From a bacterium (GTDB taxonomy: Bacteria > UBP6 > UBA1177), in assembly GCA_017963125.1 (NCBI GenBank), contig JAGCUA010000009.1:186001-250000 (forward strand): a stretch of DNA of 64,000 nucleotides, read 5' to 3'. The notes below the pieces were generated by a model, which saw only the letters and a list, made by a program, of their open reading frames with translations, had not been told where the DNA came from and did no database searches. The translations under genes were made by a program, and so were the position numbers. Shown in pieces: positions 9,069-18,368 of this stretch. How positions within the stretch are numbered: position 1 is the stretch's first letter; each line of letters begins with the position of its first letter.

Positions 9069-10739
9069 CTATCTGAAAATACTATCGCCTACGAACTCGC
9101 GCAAAATCGAGTTTAAAGGAAGTGTCGAAGCATCTATTTCTTCAAAGAATGAAAGGAACTTTAGAAGCCGCTTAGCTTCGCGGTATTCCGGAATATCCGT
9201 AGGAACCTGACGAAGAAGAGGTTCTGCGTATTTTTTCAGGATGGAGAACTCGCATACGAATGTGGAATTGAACATTGCGTCGGCATTTTCCTGATACGGG
9301 AAAATGTTTTTGTCCTCGCCGTTTCTGACAGAAGCCCAGCGTTTTAGAGTATCGATCGGCGAATGTCCGCGGTACTGGAAATCGCGGACCATCCTGCGTA
9401 TAAGTCTGCCGTCTGTTGTCGGGATCCTGTTGTGATTATCGATATTTAGAGCCGTGAGCGCGCTGACATAGATCTTGTAGACATTGTATTTCGGGACATC
9501 GGCATAAAGATTCGGGTTGAGCCCGTGGATCCCCTCGATCACAAGCACTCCGTTCTCGGGAAGAATTATCGTTTTGCCGTCAGAGCAGCTTTTTCCGGTT
9601 TTGAAATCGTATCTCGGAAGAGTAACTGCCTTTCCGGACATAAGGTCGTTCAGATTTTTGTTGAAAAGCTCGATATTTATCGCTGCAAGAGACTCGAAAT
9701 CGTGCTCGCCTTTCTCGTCTTTCGGAGTTTTGTCTCGGTCGATGAAGTAATCGTCAAGCGAAATCAGGAACGGCCGTATTCCGTTGACTCGGAGCTGGAC
9801 ACAGAGCCTGTTTGCCGTTGTAGTCTTTCCGCTCGAACTCGGTCCGGCAATGGAAACTATTCTTACCATTTTGCGGCGGCGGTAGATCTCATCGGCGATC
9901 TTTGCCAGTTTTTTCTCGTGCAGAGCCTCGCAGAGAAGGATGATTTTGTTACTGAAACCGCGCCTTATCCAGTCATTGAGTTTCGCGCAGGTGTCAAGCT
10001 CAAGAACATCGAGCCATTCGCTGTGTTCCTTGATGATGTCGAAATATTTCGGACTGTCCTGAAACGCAGGGACTGTGTCGGGGTCATTTTGCGTTGGAAT
10101 AATGAGAACTATTCCGTTTTTGTAGTGCATAAGGTGAAATTTGTCGCAGTACGAAGTCGAAGGAAGAAGATAACCCGAAAAATAGCCTACAGTAGAACCG
10201 AGCCAGTAGATATTCGTGCGCGGCTGCGTCCTGATCTTGAAAAGGGAAACTTTGTCTAAAAGATCCTGTTTCCTGAATTCCTCGATCGCCTGTTCCGTCG
10301 TGACGTTCTGGCGCACAAAAGGCATATCGGCATCGATTATTTCACGCATTCTCGCGGAAATACGCTCCACATCGCCCGCCTCGAGCCACTCAAGCCCTTC
10401 AAACCAGCAGTAGTAGCCGTTTCCGATGCTGTATTCGATATGAAGGATCGCATGCGGAAAAATCTCCTTGGCAGCCTTTATCATCACAAAAAGTATGCTT
10501 CTAAGGTAAAAAAGATAGCCGTCGCGGTTCTCCATCGTGAAGAATTCGCCTTTTCCCTCTCCGGGGATCTCTTTGCTCAAGTCGCAGAATTCATTGTTGA
10601 AAACCGCTCCTATGATGCGGAATTTGTAGTATTCCTGATATTTCGGAGCAATGTCGATGAATTTCGTTCCCTTAGCAAGAGATTCAGTCTTTTCACCTTC
10701 CGGAATTGAAATTTTTAATGAAAACAAGTCATTAGCCAT
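9069..10739 (-). CDS. Nucleoside kinase with N-terminal TGS/ThrRS-like region (uridine kinase-like)
   Basis: A 556-residue fusion. Residues 1-60 look like a TGS domain, 60-200 resemble the threonyl-tRNA synthetase editing (SAD-like) region, and 290-500 form a phosphoribulokinase/uridine-kinase P-loop domain with GPSSSGKT at 299-306 and SLDDYFIDRDKTP as the Walker B-like/nucleoside-binding region. Such fusions are annotated as nucleoside (uridine) kinases in several phyla; the role of the synthetase-like part is unknown. The ATG at 10739 follows GGAGGAAACC. It is the last gene of the spoIID-gpmI-kinase run, 21 bases after gpmI. Confidence 0.88.
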   Translation of the reverse strand: MANDLFSLKISIPEGEKTESLAKGTKFIDIAPKYQEYYKFRIIGAVFNNEFCDLSKEIPGEGKGEFFTMENRDGYLFYLRSILFVMIKAAKEIFPHAILHIEYSIGNGYYCWFEGLEWLEAGDVERISARMREIIDADMPFVRQNVTTEQAIEEFRKQDLLDKVSLFKIRTQPRTNIYWLGSTVGYFSGYLLPSTSYCDKFHLMHYKNGIVLIIPTQNDPDTVPAFQDSPKYFDIIKEHSEWLDVLELDTCAKLNDWIRRGFSNKIILLCEALHEKKLAKIADEIYRRRKMVRIVSIAGPSSSGKTTTANRLCVQLRVNGIRPFLISLDDYFIDRDKTPKDEKGEHDFESLAAINIELFNKNLNDLMSGKAVTLPRYDFKTGKSCSDGKTIILPENGVLVIEGIHGLNPNLYADVPKYNVYKIYVSALTALNIDNHNRIPTTDGRLIRRMVRDFQYRGHSPIDTLKRWASVRNGEDKNIFPYQENADAMFNSTFVCEFSILKKYAEPLLRQVPTDIPEYREAKRLLKFLSFFEEIDASTLPLNSILREFVGDSIFR

Positions 10740-10760
10740 GGTTTCCTCCAGAAAAACTGA

Positions 10761-12281
10761 TTAAAAAAGCTCCTTTCCTGTCATTTCCGACGGAATTTCA
10801 AGCCCCATTATTTTGAGTATCGTCGGTGCGATGTCGGCAAGAATTCCATTGTGCAGTTCGACATTTTTATAGTTGTAAATCGCAAATGGAACGGGGTTCG
10901 TCGTGTGCGCGGTGTGCGGAGCTTTCGTCGTTTCGTCGAACATCTGCTCGCTGTTGCCGTGATCTGCCGTGAGAATGAGCACTCTCCCCTCTTTTTCGAC
11001 TTTAGCCATTATCTTTCCGACGCACTCGTCGATCGCCTCGATCGCCTTGACCGCAGCTTCCATGACACCGGTGTGACCTACCATGTCGGGATTTGCGAAA
11101 TTGAGGATAACGAGATCGAATTTTTCAATATTTTCAAGAAGTTGTTCGGTAACTTCATAAGCACTCATTTCTGGCTTGAGGTCATAAGTCTGGACTTTCG
11201 GCGAAGGAACAAGGATCCTCTCCTCGCCGTCAAAAACGGTCTCTTTTCCGCCGTTAAAAAAGAATGTGACGTGGGCGTATTTTTCGGTCTCTGCGATCCT
11301 GAGCTGCGTTTTTTTAGCCTTCGAAACGACTTCGCCGAGAATATTTTTGAGTTCTTCATGCTCGAAAAGAACAGGGAACGGGAAATCTGCGCGGTAGCGT
11401 GTCATCGTCGCATACTGGCTGAAAGCGACTCTCTGCTTTCTCATAAAACCGTTGAAGTCGTCGAAGTTGAGCGCCATCGAGATCTCGCGTGCTCTGTCGG
11501 CCCTGAAATTGAAGAAAATGACAGCGTCTTCGTCGCGCATGACACCTTTCGGGAAACCGCAGTCGTTCATGATTATCGTCGGACGGACGAACTCGTCGTA
11601 TTCACCTCTTGCGTATGAGTTGAGGATCGCATCCACTGGAGTTTCGGCGCGCAGTCCGAGTCCCAGAGTGAGTGCGTCATAAGCCTGCTCTACTCTTTCC
11701 CAGCGGTTGTCACGGTCCATCGCGTAGAATCTCCCCATAACAGTCGCGATTTCGCCGAGCCCTTCTTTTTTCATCTTTTCGTCAAGCTCTCTGACATAGT
11801 TTATCGCGCTCTGAGGCGGCGTGTCCCTGCCGTCAAGGAAGCAGTGAACGACGACTTCGAGTTTGTATCTCTTGCCGAATTCAAGCAGAGCGTAAAGGTG
11901 ATCCATCGAGCTGTGGACTCCTCCGGGAGAAACGAGACCCATGAGATGAAGAGTTCCGCCGTGGATCTTGAGCTCTTTAACAGTCTCCATCAATACTGGA
12001 TTTTCAAAGAAACTACCGTCTTCGATCGCTCTGTCGATCTTTGTGAGATCCTGATAAACGACTCTTCCGGCGCCGATATTGGTGTGACCTACTTCGCTGT
12101 TTCCCATCTGTCCTTTCGGAAGACCGACATCAAGTCCGCTTGCCGAGAGCTGACACTTCGGCGATGAAGCCAGAAGTTTATCGATATTCGGTGTCTTCGC
12201 CGTTTTTACAGCGTTGAAATCGCTGCTTTCCCTGATCCCGAACCCGTCGAGAATCATGAGCATGACTTTTTTGTTTTCCAT
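10761..12281 (-). CDS. gpmI: 2,3-bisphosphoglycerate-independent phosphoglycerate mutase
   Basis: Interconverts 3- and 2-phosphoglycerate in glycolysis, independent of 2,3-bisphosphoglycerate. The 506-residue protein has the alkaline-phosphatase-superfamily metal ligand D12 in LMILDGFG, the phosphorylated serine S62 in GQMGNSEVGHTNIG, and the C-terminal TADHGNSEQM metal-binding motif. Length is typical. A GAGGTGA site precedes the ATG. It starts eight bases after the spoIID-like stop codon, so the two genes form one operon. Confidence 0.97.
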   Translation of the reverse strand: MENKKVMLMILDGFGIRESSDFNAVKTAKTPNIDKLLASSPKCQLSASGLDVGLPKGQMGNSEVGHTNIGAGRVVYQDLTKIDRAIEDGSFFENPVLMETVKELKIHGGTLHLMGLVSPGGVHSSMDHLYALLEFGKRYKLEVVVHCFLDGRDTPPQSAINYVRELDEKMKKEGLGEIATVMGRFYAMDRDNRWERVEQAYDALTLGLGLRAETPVDAILNSYARGEYDEFVRPTIIMNDCGFPKGVMRDEDAVIFFNFRADRAREISMALNFDDFNGFMRKQRVAFSQYATMTRYRADFPFPVLFEHEELKNILGEVVSKAKKTQLRIAETEKYAHVTFFFNGGKETVFDGEERILVPSPKVQTYDLKPEMSAYEVTEQLLENIEKFDLVILNFANPDMVGHTGVMEAAVKAIEAIDECVGKIMAKVEKEGRVLILTADHGNSEQMFDETTKAPHTAHTTNPVPFAIYNYKNVELHNGILADIAPTILKIMGLEIPSEMTGKELF

Positions 12282-12289
12282 AATTCACC

Positions 12290-13828
12290 TCAATAAATTT
12301 TTGATATATCAGTTTTAGGATAATATCTATTCAGAATAAAGCGGAAATCCTTACCTTTCCGGCCGAGAGAAACTGCTCCCATCTGGCTCATGCCGACTCC
12401 GTGGCCCCAGCCCGCTCCGCTGAAAATCCACTCTTCGCCTTCTTTCCGCGCAATGAATGCCGAGCTGTACAAATTATTCAATAATCTTCTAATGTTAAGT
12501 TCACCGTAAACCACAAGTTTTCCTGCGCTTCCGACAAATTCGATTTTGTATATCCTTCCTGAAACTCCGCGCGATAACGCCTTGATTTCGTTAACATTTC
12601 CGATGTTTTTGCGCAAACTCACCAGTTCATTCAGTTTTTCCTGAGTAAAACGGATTTCCCAGCGGTGCCTTTTATTCATTTTGATGTTGTCTTCGCCGTA
12701 ATCGCTCTGGAGGAATTTCGCCAGATCATCTTCTTTCGAAAGGTCGAGCAAAAGCGGTTCGTCGCCGTCCCAGACACCGGTCAGATAAGGCTTTTCAGCG
12801 GTAAACCAGACGTTTCTGATGTCTTCTGTCCTACCGCCCGCACTTGAGCAGTAAGGAGCTCTCGCGACATGCGAGCCGTTGAAAAGAAGCACCTGCCCTT
12901 CTGTTTCTTTCACTGCCTGAACGAATTTTGAATCGATTTTTCCTTCCCATATAACTTTCTGGCAGTGGACTTCGCTGCAAATGTGCCATATTTCCGAAAC
13001 GTGACGCTTGCCGAGCTGCATGAAAATGTCGGTCCTCGCAGCAACAGCCTGCGCTTTTAAGGTTTCAAGCGGAGCCGAAAGAAACATCTCGCCGGGAAGT
13101 ATGCGCTGCAGGATGTTTTCGACTGAATCTTCGATCACAAGTTCCCCTTTTGAGCCAGAGAGCGGAGTTATAAAGTAATTTTTGTCACCCGGGTATGAAT
13201 CACCGTTTGCCATAAAACCAGCATTAGGATGAATCAGTATTAAATCCGGGCACTTATAATTTTTCCCTTCATCGGTTTTTACCTTTATTTCAGACTTTGC
13301 GTTTGTTTCGTGCACCGGGATCGAAACAATATTCTGGTCAGGAAACATCTCCCTGAATTTACTGAGCAATTCTTCAGCTTTTGACTTTTCGAAAATCTCC
13401 TTTGAAACGATGAAATATTCGCGGTTGTCAATAGTGGATCTGTTTATCGAAAATATCGCGCCGTGGACAAAAATTTCAGTCTCCATACCGGTTTTAAGAC
13501 TCCAGAGTTTCGACTTTTCGGCATGACTTTTAAGCTCGTTCTGGGCAAGTTCCTGAAAAGCGATTCTGTATTTAACAACAGCCGGAGTAAAATTCCCGAC
13601 CGAAAAAGTGAATGATTTCGCGCTGATCTCGCTGTTTCCGCACTCAAAACTCTTTATATTTTCAATCTTCGCGCCGTTTTCATAACCCTTTACATGGACT
13701 CTGATGTAAGGAATACTGTTCCTGAATGAAAACGACGCGCTGTGCAGAAAATCGAACTCCTTCGAAATATCTGCCTGCAAAGCCTGAACGAAGAGCAAAC
13801 AAAGGAAAAAGAAAATATATTTACGCAC
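12290..13828 (-). CDS. SpoIID/LytB-domain exported protein
   Basis: A 512-residue exported protein with a C-terminal SpoIID domain. SpoIID proteins are lytic transglycosylases that process denuded peptidoglycan; outside sporulating species, relatives act in cell-wall turnover. Seen: a signal peptide (RKYIFFFLCLLFVQALQA), the SpoIID core with KAQAVAARTDIF, a downstream Cys/His segment ICSEVHCQKV, and the closing GWGHGVGMSQMGA. The GTG at 13828 is chosen because GAGG lies five bases before it and it begins the signal peptide directly; an upstream in-frame ATG (13909) would bury it. No other sporulation gene is present. Confidence 0.88.
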   Translation of the reverse strand: MRKYIFFFLCLLFVQALQADISKEFDFLHSASFSFRNSIPYIRVHVKGYENGAKIENIKSFECGNSEISAKSFTFSVGNFTPAVVKYRIAFQELAQNELKSHAEKSKLWSLKTGMETEIFVHGAIFSINRSTIDNREYFIVSKEIFEKSKAEELLSKFREMFPDQNIVSIPVHETNAKSEIKVKTDEGKNYKCPDLILIHPNAGFMANGDSYPGDKNYFITPLSGSKGELVIEDSVENILQRILPGEMFLSAPLETLKAQAVAARTDIFMQLGKRHVSEIWHICSEVHCQKVIWEGKIDSKFVQAVKETEGQVLLFNGSHVARAPYCSSAGGRTEDIRNVWFTAEKPYLTGVWDGDEPLLLDLSKEDDLAKFLQSDYGEDNIKMNKRHRWEIRFTQEKLNELVSLRKNIGNVNEIKALSRGVSGRIYKIEFVGSAGKLVVYGELNIRRLLNNLYSSAFIARKEGEEWIFSGAGWGHGVGMSQMGAVSLGRKGKDFRFILNRYYPKTDISKIY

Positions 13829-13988
13829 TGAAGCCTCGACTGCTAAGCAACTCAACAAAACACAGGCAAAATAGCACAAACGGAGCTCAGTTTCAAATGA
13901 AATCACCAATTTATTTTATTGTTCGGAATCGCGACAAGAATCGAAGCTTTTCTGGAAAGGATTTAGATATTTTTCGACCTCTTTTGTC

Positions 13989-14071
13989 ATTATGCGCACA
14001 TATAAAAATGGCACAAAAACCGATTATGCGCAGGTATAAAATACCAATGAACTCCGATTATGCGCAGGTAT
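13989..14071. repeat. Three direct repeats with exact 34-bp period
   Basis: ATTATGCGCAGGTAT occurs at 14023-14037 and 14057-14071, and a diverged copy ATTATGCGCACATAT at 13989-14003. Starts are exactly 34 bases apart both times. The two perfect copies extend left by CG. The array sits between the spoIID-like gene and the broken Fic gene. Closely spaced repeats like this occur at the ends of some insertion sequences and in regulator arrays; nothing here decides between them. Confidence 0.75.
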
Positions 14072-14078
14072 CAACAAT

Positions 14079-14354
14079 TTAGAGAATCTCCCAATATCCG
14101 TTTTTTGTCGCTCCGATACGTTTTAGAACGCCGTTTTCACGCAGTTTTTTCACCTGCATCTCTATTGCGCGTTTCGAGCGGTTCGTTTTTTCGGCGATTT
14201 CCTGCAAAGTGATTTTGGGATTGTTTTTTATGAGTTCGAGAATTTGCACCGAAGTTTTTTCATTTGTACCGAAGTTTTCGGTTGTTTCTACCGAAGATTT
14301 TTCTTTTACACCGAAGTTTTCATCAATTTTAACCGTAGTTTCTTCCGAAACTTT
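14079..14354 (-). pseudogene. Out-of-frame winged-helix tail of the Fic protein
   Basis: Downstream of the Fic stop, the -1 frame encodes a linker with repeated (S/T)SV and ENFG words and then a helix-turn-helix/winged-helix domain of about 57 residues ending KKLRENGVLKRIGATKNGYW. This matches the usual C-terminus of Fic-winged-helix proteins. Restoring one A in the A-run at 14352-14354 joins the frames. Either a real one-base deletion removed the DNA-binding tail, or the base was lost in sequencing or assembly. Confidence 0.75.
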
Positions 14355-15238
14355 CCGGCATATTTGGCGTAGTCAATATGAGTTTCCCTGTTTTTGAGCT
14401 TGTTGTGCTCGTCTAACAGAAGGTTCCGGAAAAATTTTTCGAGAAAAATGTGATTTTCTGAAATTCCTTTCTGAAGATTGGTGTAGTTCGCCCTGACAAG
14501 CGCGTTTCTGAAATACCAGCTGTTCTGCGCAAAGATGTCGTTATCGGCCTTAAAGCCGAGCGAACGCAGATATTTTATCGTGAAAACAGCCGTCGTCCGC
14601 GTGTTTCCCTCGCCGAAAGCGTGGATCTGCCAGAGCCGCGAGACAAAAAAAGTGATGTGACGGACTATCTCATCCATCGAAAGATTTTTGTAACGGAACT
14701 TTTTCTCCTGCATGAAATCGTATTCCAAAGCGCTCTTCAGCTCGAAAGCCGCGCCGTACATCACGGTGTCGCCGTTCAAAACCCACTCGTTTTTTGTTAT
14801 GTCGTAGTCGCGGAGCCGCCCTGCGAACTTGAAAATCCCATCAAAAAGACGTTTGTGAACCGCTATCAGATACGACGGACTGAAATTGAACGAAGGTTCG
14901 CTCAGAATCTGTGCGATGCGGCTTGAAACCTTGTCAGCTTCCTCGGTACGGTTGTCAGGGTTCTGGAGCCTTAAAGATTTGCTTTTGTAATAGGAATTGA
15001 TGAGACGGCTCACATCATCGAACGAAATCTCGCCTTCAATGTTGCGTTTTGCCGTCTGGTAAAGGTATTCCGAAGGTTTAAGCCCGTCCACCTGCTGCAG
15101 ACCGATGGCGGTAGCCCATGCGAAAGTTTTCTCTTTTTTATCCGCACTCGTATGGCGGAGATATTTCTCAAAATCGGCTTCGTAAGGACCTTTTTCCGGC
15201 ATTTTTTGCCCCGTTTTTATCCAAAAATTCCAAGACAT
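14306..15238 (-). CDS. Fic-family AMP-transferase-like protein, C-terminally truncated
   Basis: Fic proteins transfer AMP or other nucleotide parts onto target hydroxyls. The motif HAFGEGNTRT (residues 206-215, H206) is a near-consensus HPFxxGNGR active site, with Thr in place of the second loop Gly. An N-terminal KRNIEGE segment (64-70) resembles the inhibitory (S/T)xxxE(G/N) helix of self-inhibited class II Fic proteins, with Lys replacing Ser/Thr. The 310-residue frame ends early because of a frameshift before the winged-helix tail. An alternative start is the ATG at 15202, which has GGGG seven bases upstream. Confidence 0.85.
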   Translation of the reverse strand: MSWNFWIKTGQKMPEKGPYEADFEKYLRHTSADKKEKTFAWATAIGLQQVDGLKPSEYLYQTAKRNIEGEISFDDVSRLINSYYKSKSLRLQNPDNRTEEADKVSSRIAQILSEPSFNFSPSYLIAVHKRLFDGIFKFAGRLRDYDITKNEWVLNGDTVMYGAAFELKSALEYDFMQEKKFRYKNLSMDEIVRHITFFVSRLWQIHAFGEGNTRTTAVFTIKYLRSLGFKADNDIFAQNSWYFRNALVRANYTNLQKGISENHIFLEKFFRNLLLDEHNKLKNRETHIDYAKYAGKFRKKLRLKLMKTSV

Positions 15239-15526
15239 TTCCGAAATGTCACCAAAAACAGAGGATTATACACAATTTTTCGGAAAATGCGAGATTTAAG
15301 GCAACGATTGTACTTTTATGGAGAAGTTATGCTGGCAAGATTTCACGCAATGAAGAAAAAGTCGTTTCGCAAAAAAAATCATATTTCGGAGCATTGAAAG
15401 ATAAGATATCCTACATTGCACCGGATTTTGATGAACCTTAAATCACCCGCGACACAATAATTCCTAAATACAACGTAAATACGACGTGGTAATCCTTTTT
15501 TAATTCTGGGGAAATTTCGAAATTAT
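15239..15526. other. Spacer between the Fic gene and the restriction-type operon
   Basis: About 290 bases without a gene I can support. Small frames here show no recognisable motif. It should hold the Fic promoter and the end of the restriction operon. No clear terminator is seen; a short AATTTCGAAATT palindrome lies just past the GIY-YIG stop. Confidence 0.4.
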
Positions 15527-16354
15527 CTATTCCAACTGTTTCCTGTAGACTGAATCTAATGTTTGGCCGTCTTTGTCTTTCCAATCACTCCAGCCATTGG
15601 ATGGTCGTCCTAAAACAAACTCGGATGCAGTGCTGGGACTGGAAAAGATTTTGTCGGATTCCATTTTAAATTTATCGCCATCAGGCGAGGTATACTCTTT
15701 GATCAGTTTTTCGCGTTTTTCTTTCCATGAACATGACGGAACCGATGATTTTGCAATGATGCTGCCTTTCAAAACGGTGAAACCTTTGGCATCGTAGAAG
15801 CCTTTTGCATCGCAACCGCGCACATTTATATAGAACAAATGCTTTTCTTTCGGTTTAACCACGTCAAATATGTTGCAGCCGATAAAAGATGTCAGAAATT
15901 TCACATCTTCAAAGAATCCATCCATATCATCCTTTCTGTATTCAGGAAGATTGGGGGCTTTCGGCGTCTGTTTGTTTTCGTTCAGCACGAAACTATTTAA
16001 AGTTTTTGCCTCTTTGATGGCTTTGTGCTCAAGGTATTGCACGTCTGATTTTGTCATTGCGGCATCTTTTGCAATGAAAATCAGAGCTTTTTGCCAAAAC
16101 TCCTTCTTGCTGTCGTGGTCTTTTACACGTTCACGGAAATTTTCTGTTTCGCCGATATAGGCTTTTGGTTTGGTTGCCTCATCCTCCCCTATCAGGATGT
16201 AAAATGCCGGAGTCCACAACTCATGCCGTTCATTCAAAATCGCCAGATTGGAACGAGGAATTATGTACATCTGGCAAATCTTGTTGCTGATGAACACGTA
16301 CTGAGTTCCTTTCGGATCTCCGTCAATCAGATACGTCGTTACTGTCTTGCCCAT
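15527..16354 (-). CDS. GIY-YIG domain protein with C-terminal DUF4357
   Basis: A 275-residue protein. The N-terminal half has a GIY-YIG nuclease-like core: FYILIGEDE followed by AYIGETENFRERVKDHD, where the YIG, Arg and His positions match the family. The C-terminal segment FVLGRPSNGWSDWKDKDG matches DUF4357, found in proteins linked to restriction systems. The ATG at 16354 lies 32 bases inside the end of the HNH gene, so it is probably translationally coupled and last in the operon. It may cut or bind DNA for the neighbouring system; the catalytic role is inferred from family. Confidence 0.82.
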   Translation of the reverse strand: MGKTVTTYLIDGDPKGTQYVFISNKICQMYIIPRSNLAILNERHELWTPAFYILIGEDEATKPKAYIGETENFRERVKDHDSKKEFWQKALIFIAKDAAMTKSDVQYLEHKAIKEAKTLNSFVLNENKQTPKAPNLPEYRKDDMDGFFEDVKFLTSFIGCNIFDVVKPKEKHLFYINVRGCDAKGFYDAKGFTVLKGSIIAKSSVPSCSWKEKREKLIKEYTSPDGDKFKMESDKIFSSPSTASEFVLGRPSNGWSDWKDKDGQTLDSVYRKQLE

Positions 16355-16955
16355 GATCTAAAAACCAATTGAGAACACTTATAAAACCTCTATTTTCAAA
16401 TGTCTTCCTTATGTCTTCCTTTGATAAACCTTTGCATAGATCTAATTCTCTTATCAAATTTTCTCGTCTCTTCTTTAGAGAAGAGTGGTTTAAATTAAAA
16501 ACTTTAACGGTTTTTTTTACTTTGTTGACAATATTGTTAGGCATGCCTTCTAAGGGTTTAATCTCTCCGTTACGATAAAAAGTTATAAATTTAGACATAT
16601 CGTCAACAACAGGGTTGAATATTTGGCAATATTCATCCTTTTTAATTTTGTATGTATTATCTTTATATTTGCCACCAAAATCTTCATCATTGGTTGATAC
16701 TATAAGATTATCCCAGCAAAAAGTTTTTTTTGGAAATAAACTTCTCTTGTAATAATGGTCAATATGTGAGGATGCAGAATCATTTTCTAATATTATTTCA
16801 GAATAACCACATAAACAATCTTGTTCCTCGCATAAGATAAAAAGGCGCGTCTCTGCAGAAATGTCTGAAGGAAGTTCTTTCCATTGGGTTGGTTTATTTC
16901 TTTTTACAAAATTTGCAAATTCCAAAATAGGAGATTGCTTATTTATTTTTTTCAT
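16323..16955 (-). CDS. PtuB-like HNH endonuclease (TIGR02646-type)
   Basis: A 210-residue HNH protein of the type paired with PtuA in Septu systems and some retrons. Seen: CLCGYSEI (47-54), the catalytic SHIDHYYKRSLFP (H64, D66, H67) and FCWDNLIVS with N83. It overlaps the ATPase gene by 17 bases, as expected for a two-gene toxic effector module. The likely role is nuclease effector controlled by the upstream ATPase. The gene is much more AT-rich than the core genes, consistent with transfer. Confidence 0.82.
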   Translation of the reverse strand: MKKINKQSPILEFANFVKRNKPTQWKELPSDISAETRLFILCEEQDCLCGYSEIILENDSASSHIDHYYKRSLFPKKTFCWDNLIVSTNDEDFGGKYKDNTYKIKKDEYCQIFNPVVDDMSKFITFYRNGEIKPLEGMPNNIVNKVKKTVKVFNLNHSSLKKRRENLIRELDLCKGLSKEDIRKTFENRGFISVLNWFLDHGQDSNDVSD

Positions 16956-18366
16956 GTTTCTTTCTCAAAATATCACGATTCATAGCTAAGATTTCAATAT
17001 CATCAGCACCTATTATAGATTCTAAATTGTTTAGTTTTTCCTTAAAATCATCATCTTCATATTTGTTTTCTTGAATTAATTTCCATAAAATTGATATTTT
17101 TTCTGTAACTTCATTGTTCCTAGTACTTGCAAGATTAAAATAATCTCCCAAAATACTGTCAACAGTTTTGCCATAATATTTTAGTGATTTTGTTACAATC
17201 TTTCCATTTCTTAAAAGAAGCAGGCCTCTATTTTGTAAATCTGATACAATATTTGGACTATGTGTAGTTATGATAGCCATCGATTCCTTGTCAAGCCCTT
17301 TCTCAAAATTGGAAATGAATTCTTGTTGCCATTTAGGATGTAATGAAACATCAGGCTCATCCAATAAAAACAAGATGTTTTTTGTATTCAACACTAGGCT
17401 TAAGCCAACAGAGAGCAAAAGTTGTTTTTCTCCTTCACTTAATTTGTCTAATGAAAAAGTTTTGTTCCACTCAATAGTGATAGAGCCTAACAAGTCATCG
17501 CAAAGCAGGGTATCCAAAAATGATAGAACCTGATTTGCATGCAACTCGAATTCTCCTTGAAACAAATCTCTGATCATATTAGAGCCAAAAAACTCATAAG
17601 AAATTTCTGTCTCATTTTTTTTAGTAAGAAATCCTATTTCAGCTAATCCCCTAAATAGATCAACAGCAATTTTTGTATTAATTCCCCATAAATTGTTATC
17701 ATTTGTCTTTTTAGATTTTGCCCAATTTGGTTTTTTTATGGTAATAGTTGTGGTACACCCATTGATATCAATTCCGATTTTTTTTAAGATAGTTTCTGAT
17801 TCCTTTGAATTTAATACAAATAATGCCAACAATACAAATGATACATATTCTTTCTTGATATACATATAAGGATTAACTTCTGGGAGTTGTAAAGGTTTTA
17901 GAGAGTAAGGATTATTTGGCTTTATGATTTTTCTAATAAATTCTTTTTCAAATTGATCGCTGAGATTTTTTAGTCGTTCGGTAATTCCAGAATAAGACAG
18001 AACAACTTTTTCAGGTAAAAAATTTTTTAAGTTGCCATATCTGGTCTTGATTTGAAATATGCTTAAATTTTCACCGTTTATTTTAATATTTGGCTGAAAA
18101 GTATTCGATTGAAAAGATGAGCTTTCAATAAAAACATCAAAATCATTTATTTCGTAATGGATTTGGTAGTCGTTAATAACACCAGTCTTTTTGTCACCTA
18201 GCACAAAATAATTATATAAATGACCAAAAATATCAGCAATCAACTCAAGAATCGTTGATTTTCCGCTTCCGTTTTCACCGATTAGCACAGAAAGATTATT
18301 ATTAAAATCAATCTGAAAATCTTTCAAAATATAAAAATTTTCCACTTTTAAGCTTTTTATTCTCAT
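16939..18366 (-). CDS. PtuA-like AAA/ABC-type ATPase
   Basis: A 475-residue SMC/ABC-like ATPase. Walker A is GENGSGKST (30-38), the signature LSEGEKQLL is at 309-317, Walker B LFLLDEPD at 332-339 and the H-loop TTHSP at 367-371. This layout fits PtuA of Septu, which forms a complex with the HNH partner encoded just downstream. Similar ATPases also occur inside type I restriction operons (restriction-associated AAA family), and this one sits two bases after hsdS, so both contexts apply. The gene is strongly AT-rich. Confidence 0.82.
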   Translation of the reverse strand: MRIKSLKVENFYILKDFQIDFNNNLSVLIGENGSGKSTILELIADIFGHLYNYFVLGDKKTGVINDYQIHYEINDFDVFIESSSFQSNTFQPNIKINGENLSIFQIKTRYGNLKNFLPEKVVLSYSGITERLKNLSDQFEKEFIRKIIKPNNPYSLKPLQLPEVNPYMYIKKEYVSFVLLALFVLNSKESETILKKIGIDINGCTTTITIKKPNWAKSKKTNDNNLWGINTKIAVDLFRGLAEIGFLTKKNETEISYEFFGSNMIRDLFQGEFELHANQVLSFLDTLLCDDLLGSITIEWNKTFSLDKLSEGEKQLLLSVGLSLVLNTKNILFLLDEPDVSLHPKWQQEFISNFEKGLDKESMAIITTHSPNIVSDLQNRGLLLLRNGKIVTKSLKYYGKTVDSILGDYFNLASTRNNEVTEKISILWKLIQENKYEDDDFKEKLNNLESIIGADDIEILAMNRDILRKKHEKNK

Positions 18367-18368
18367 GA

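Noticed and set aside
13989..14071. Possible CRISPR array
   Set aside because: Only three copies, 17-19-base gaps, imperfect first repeat and no cas genes.
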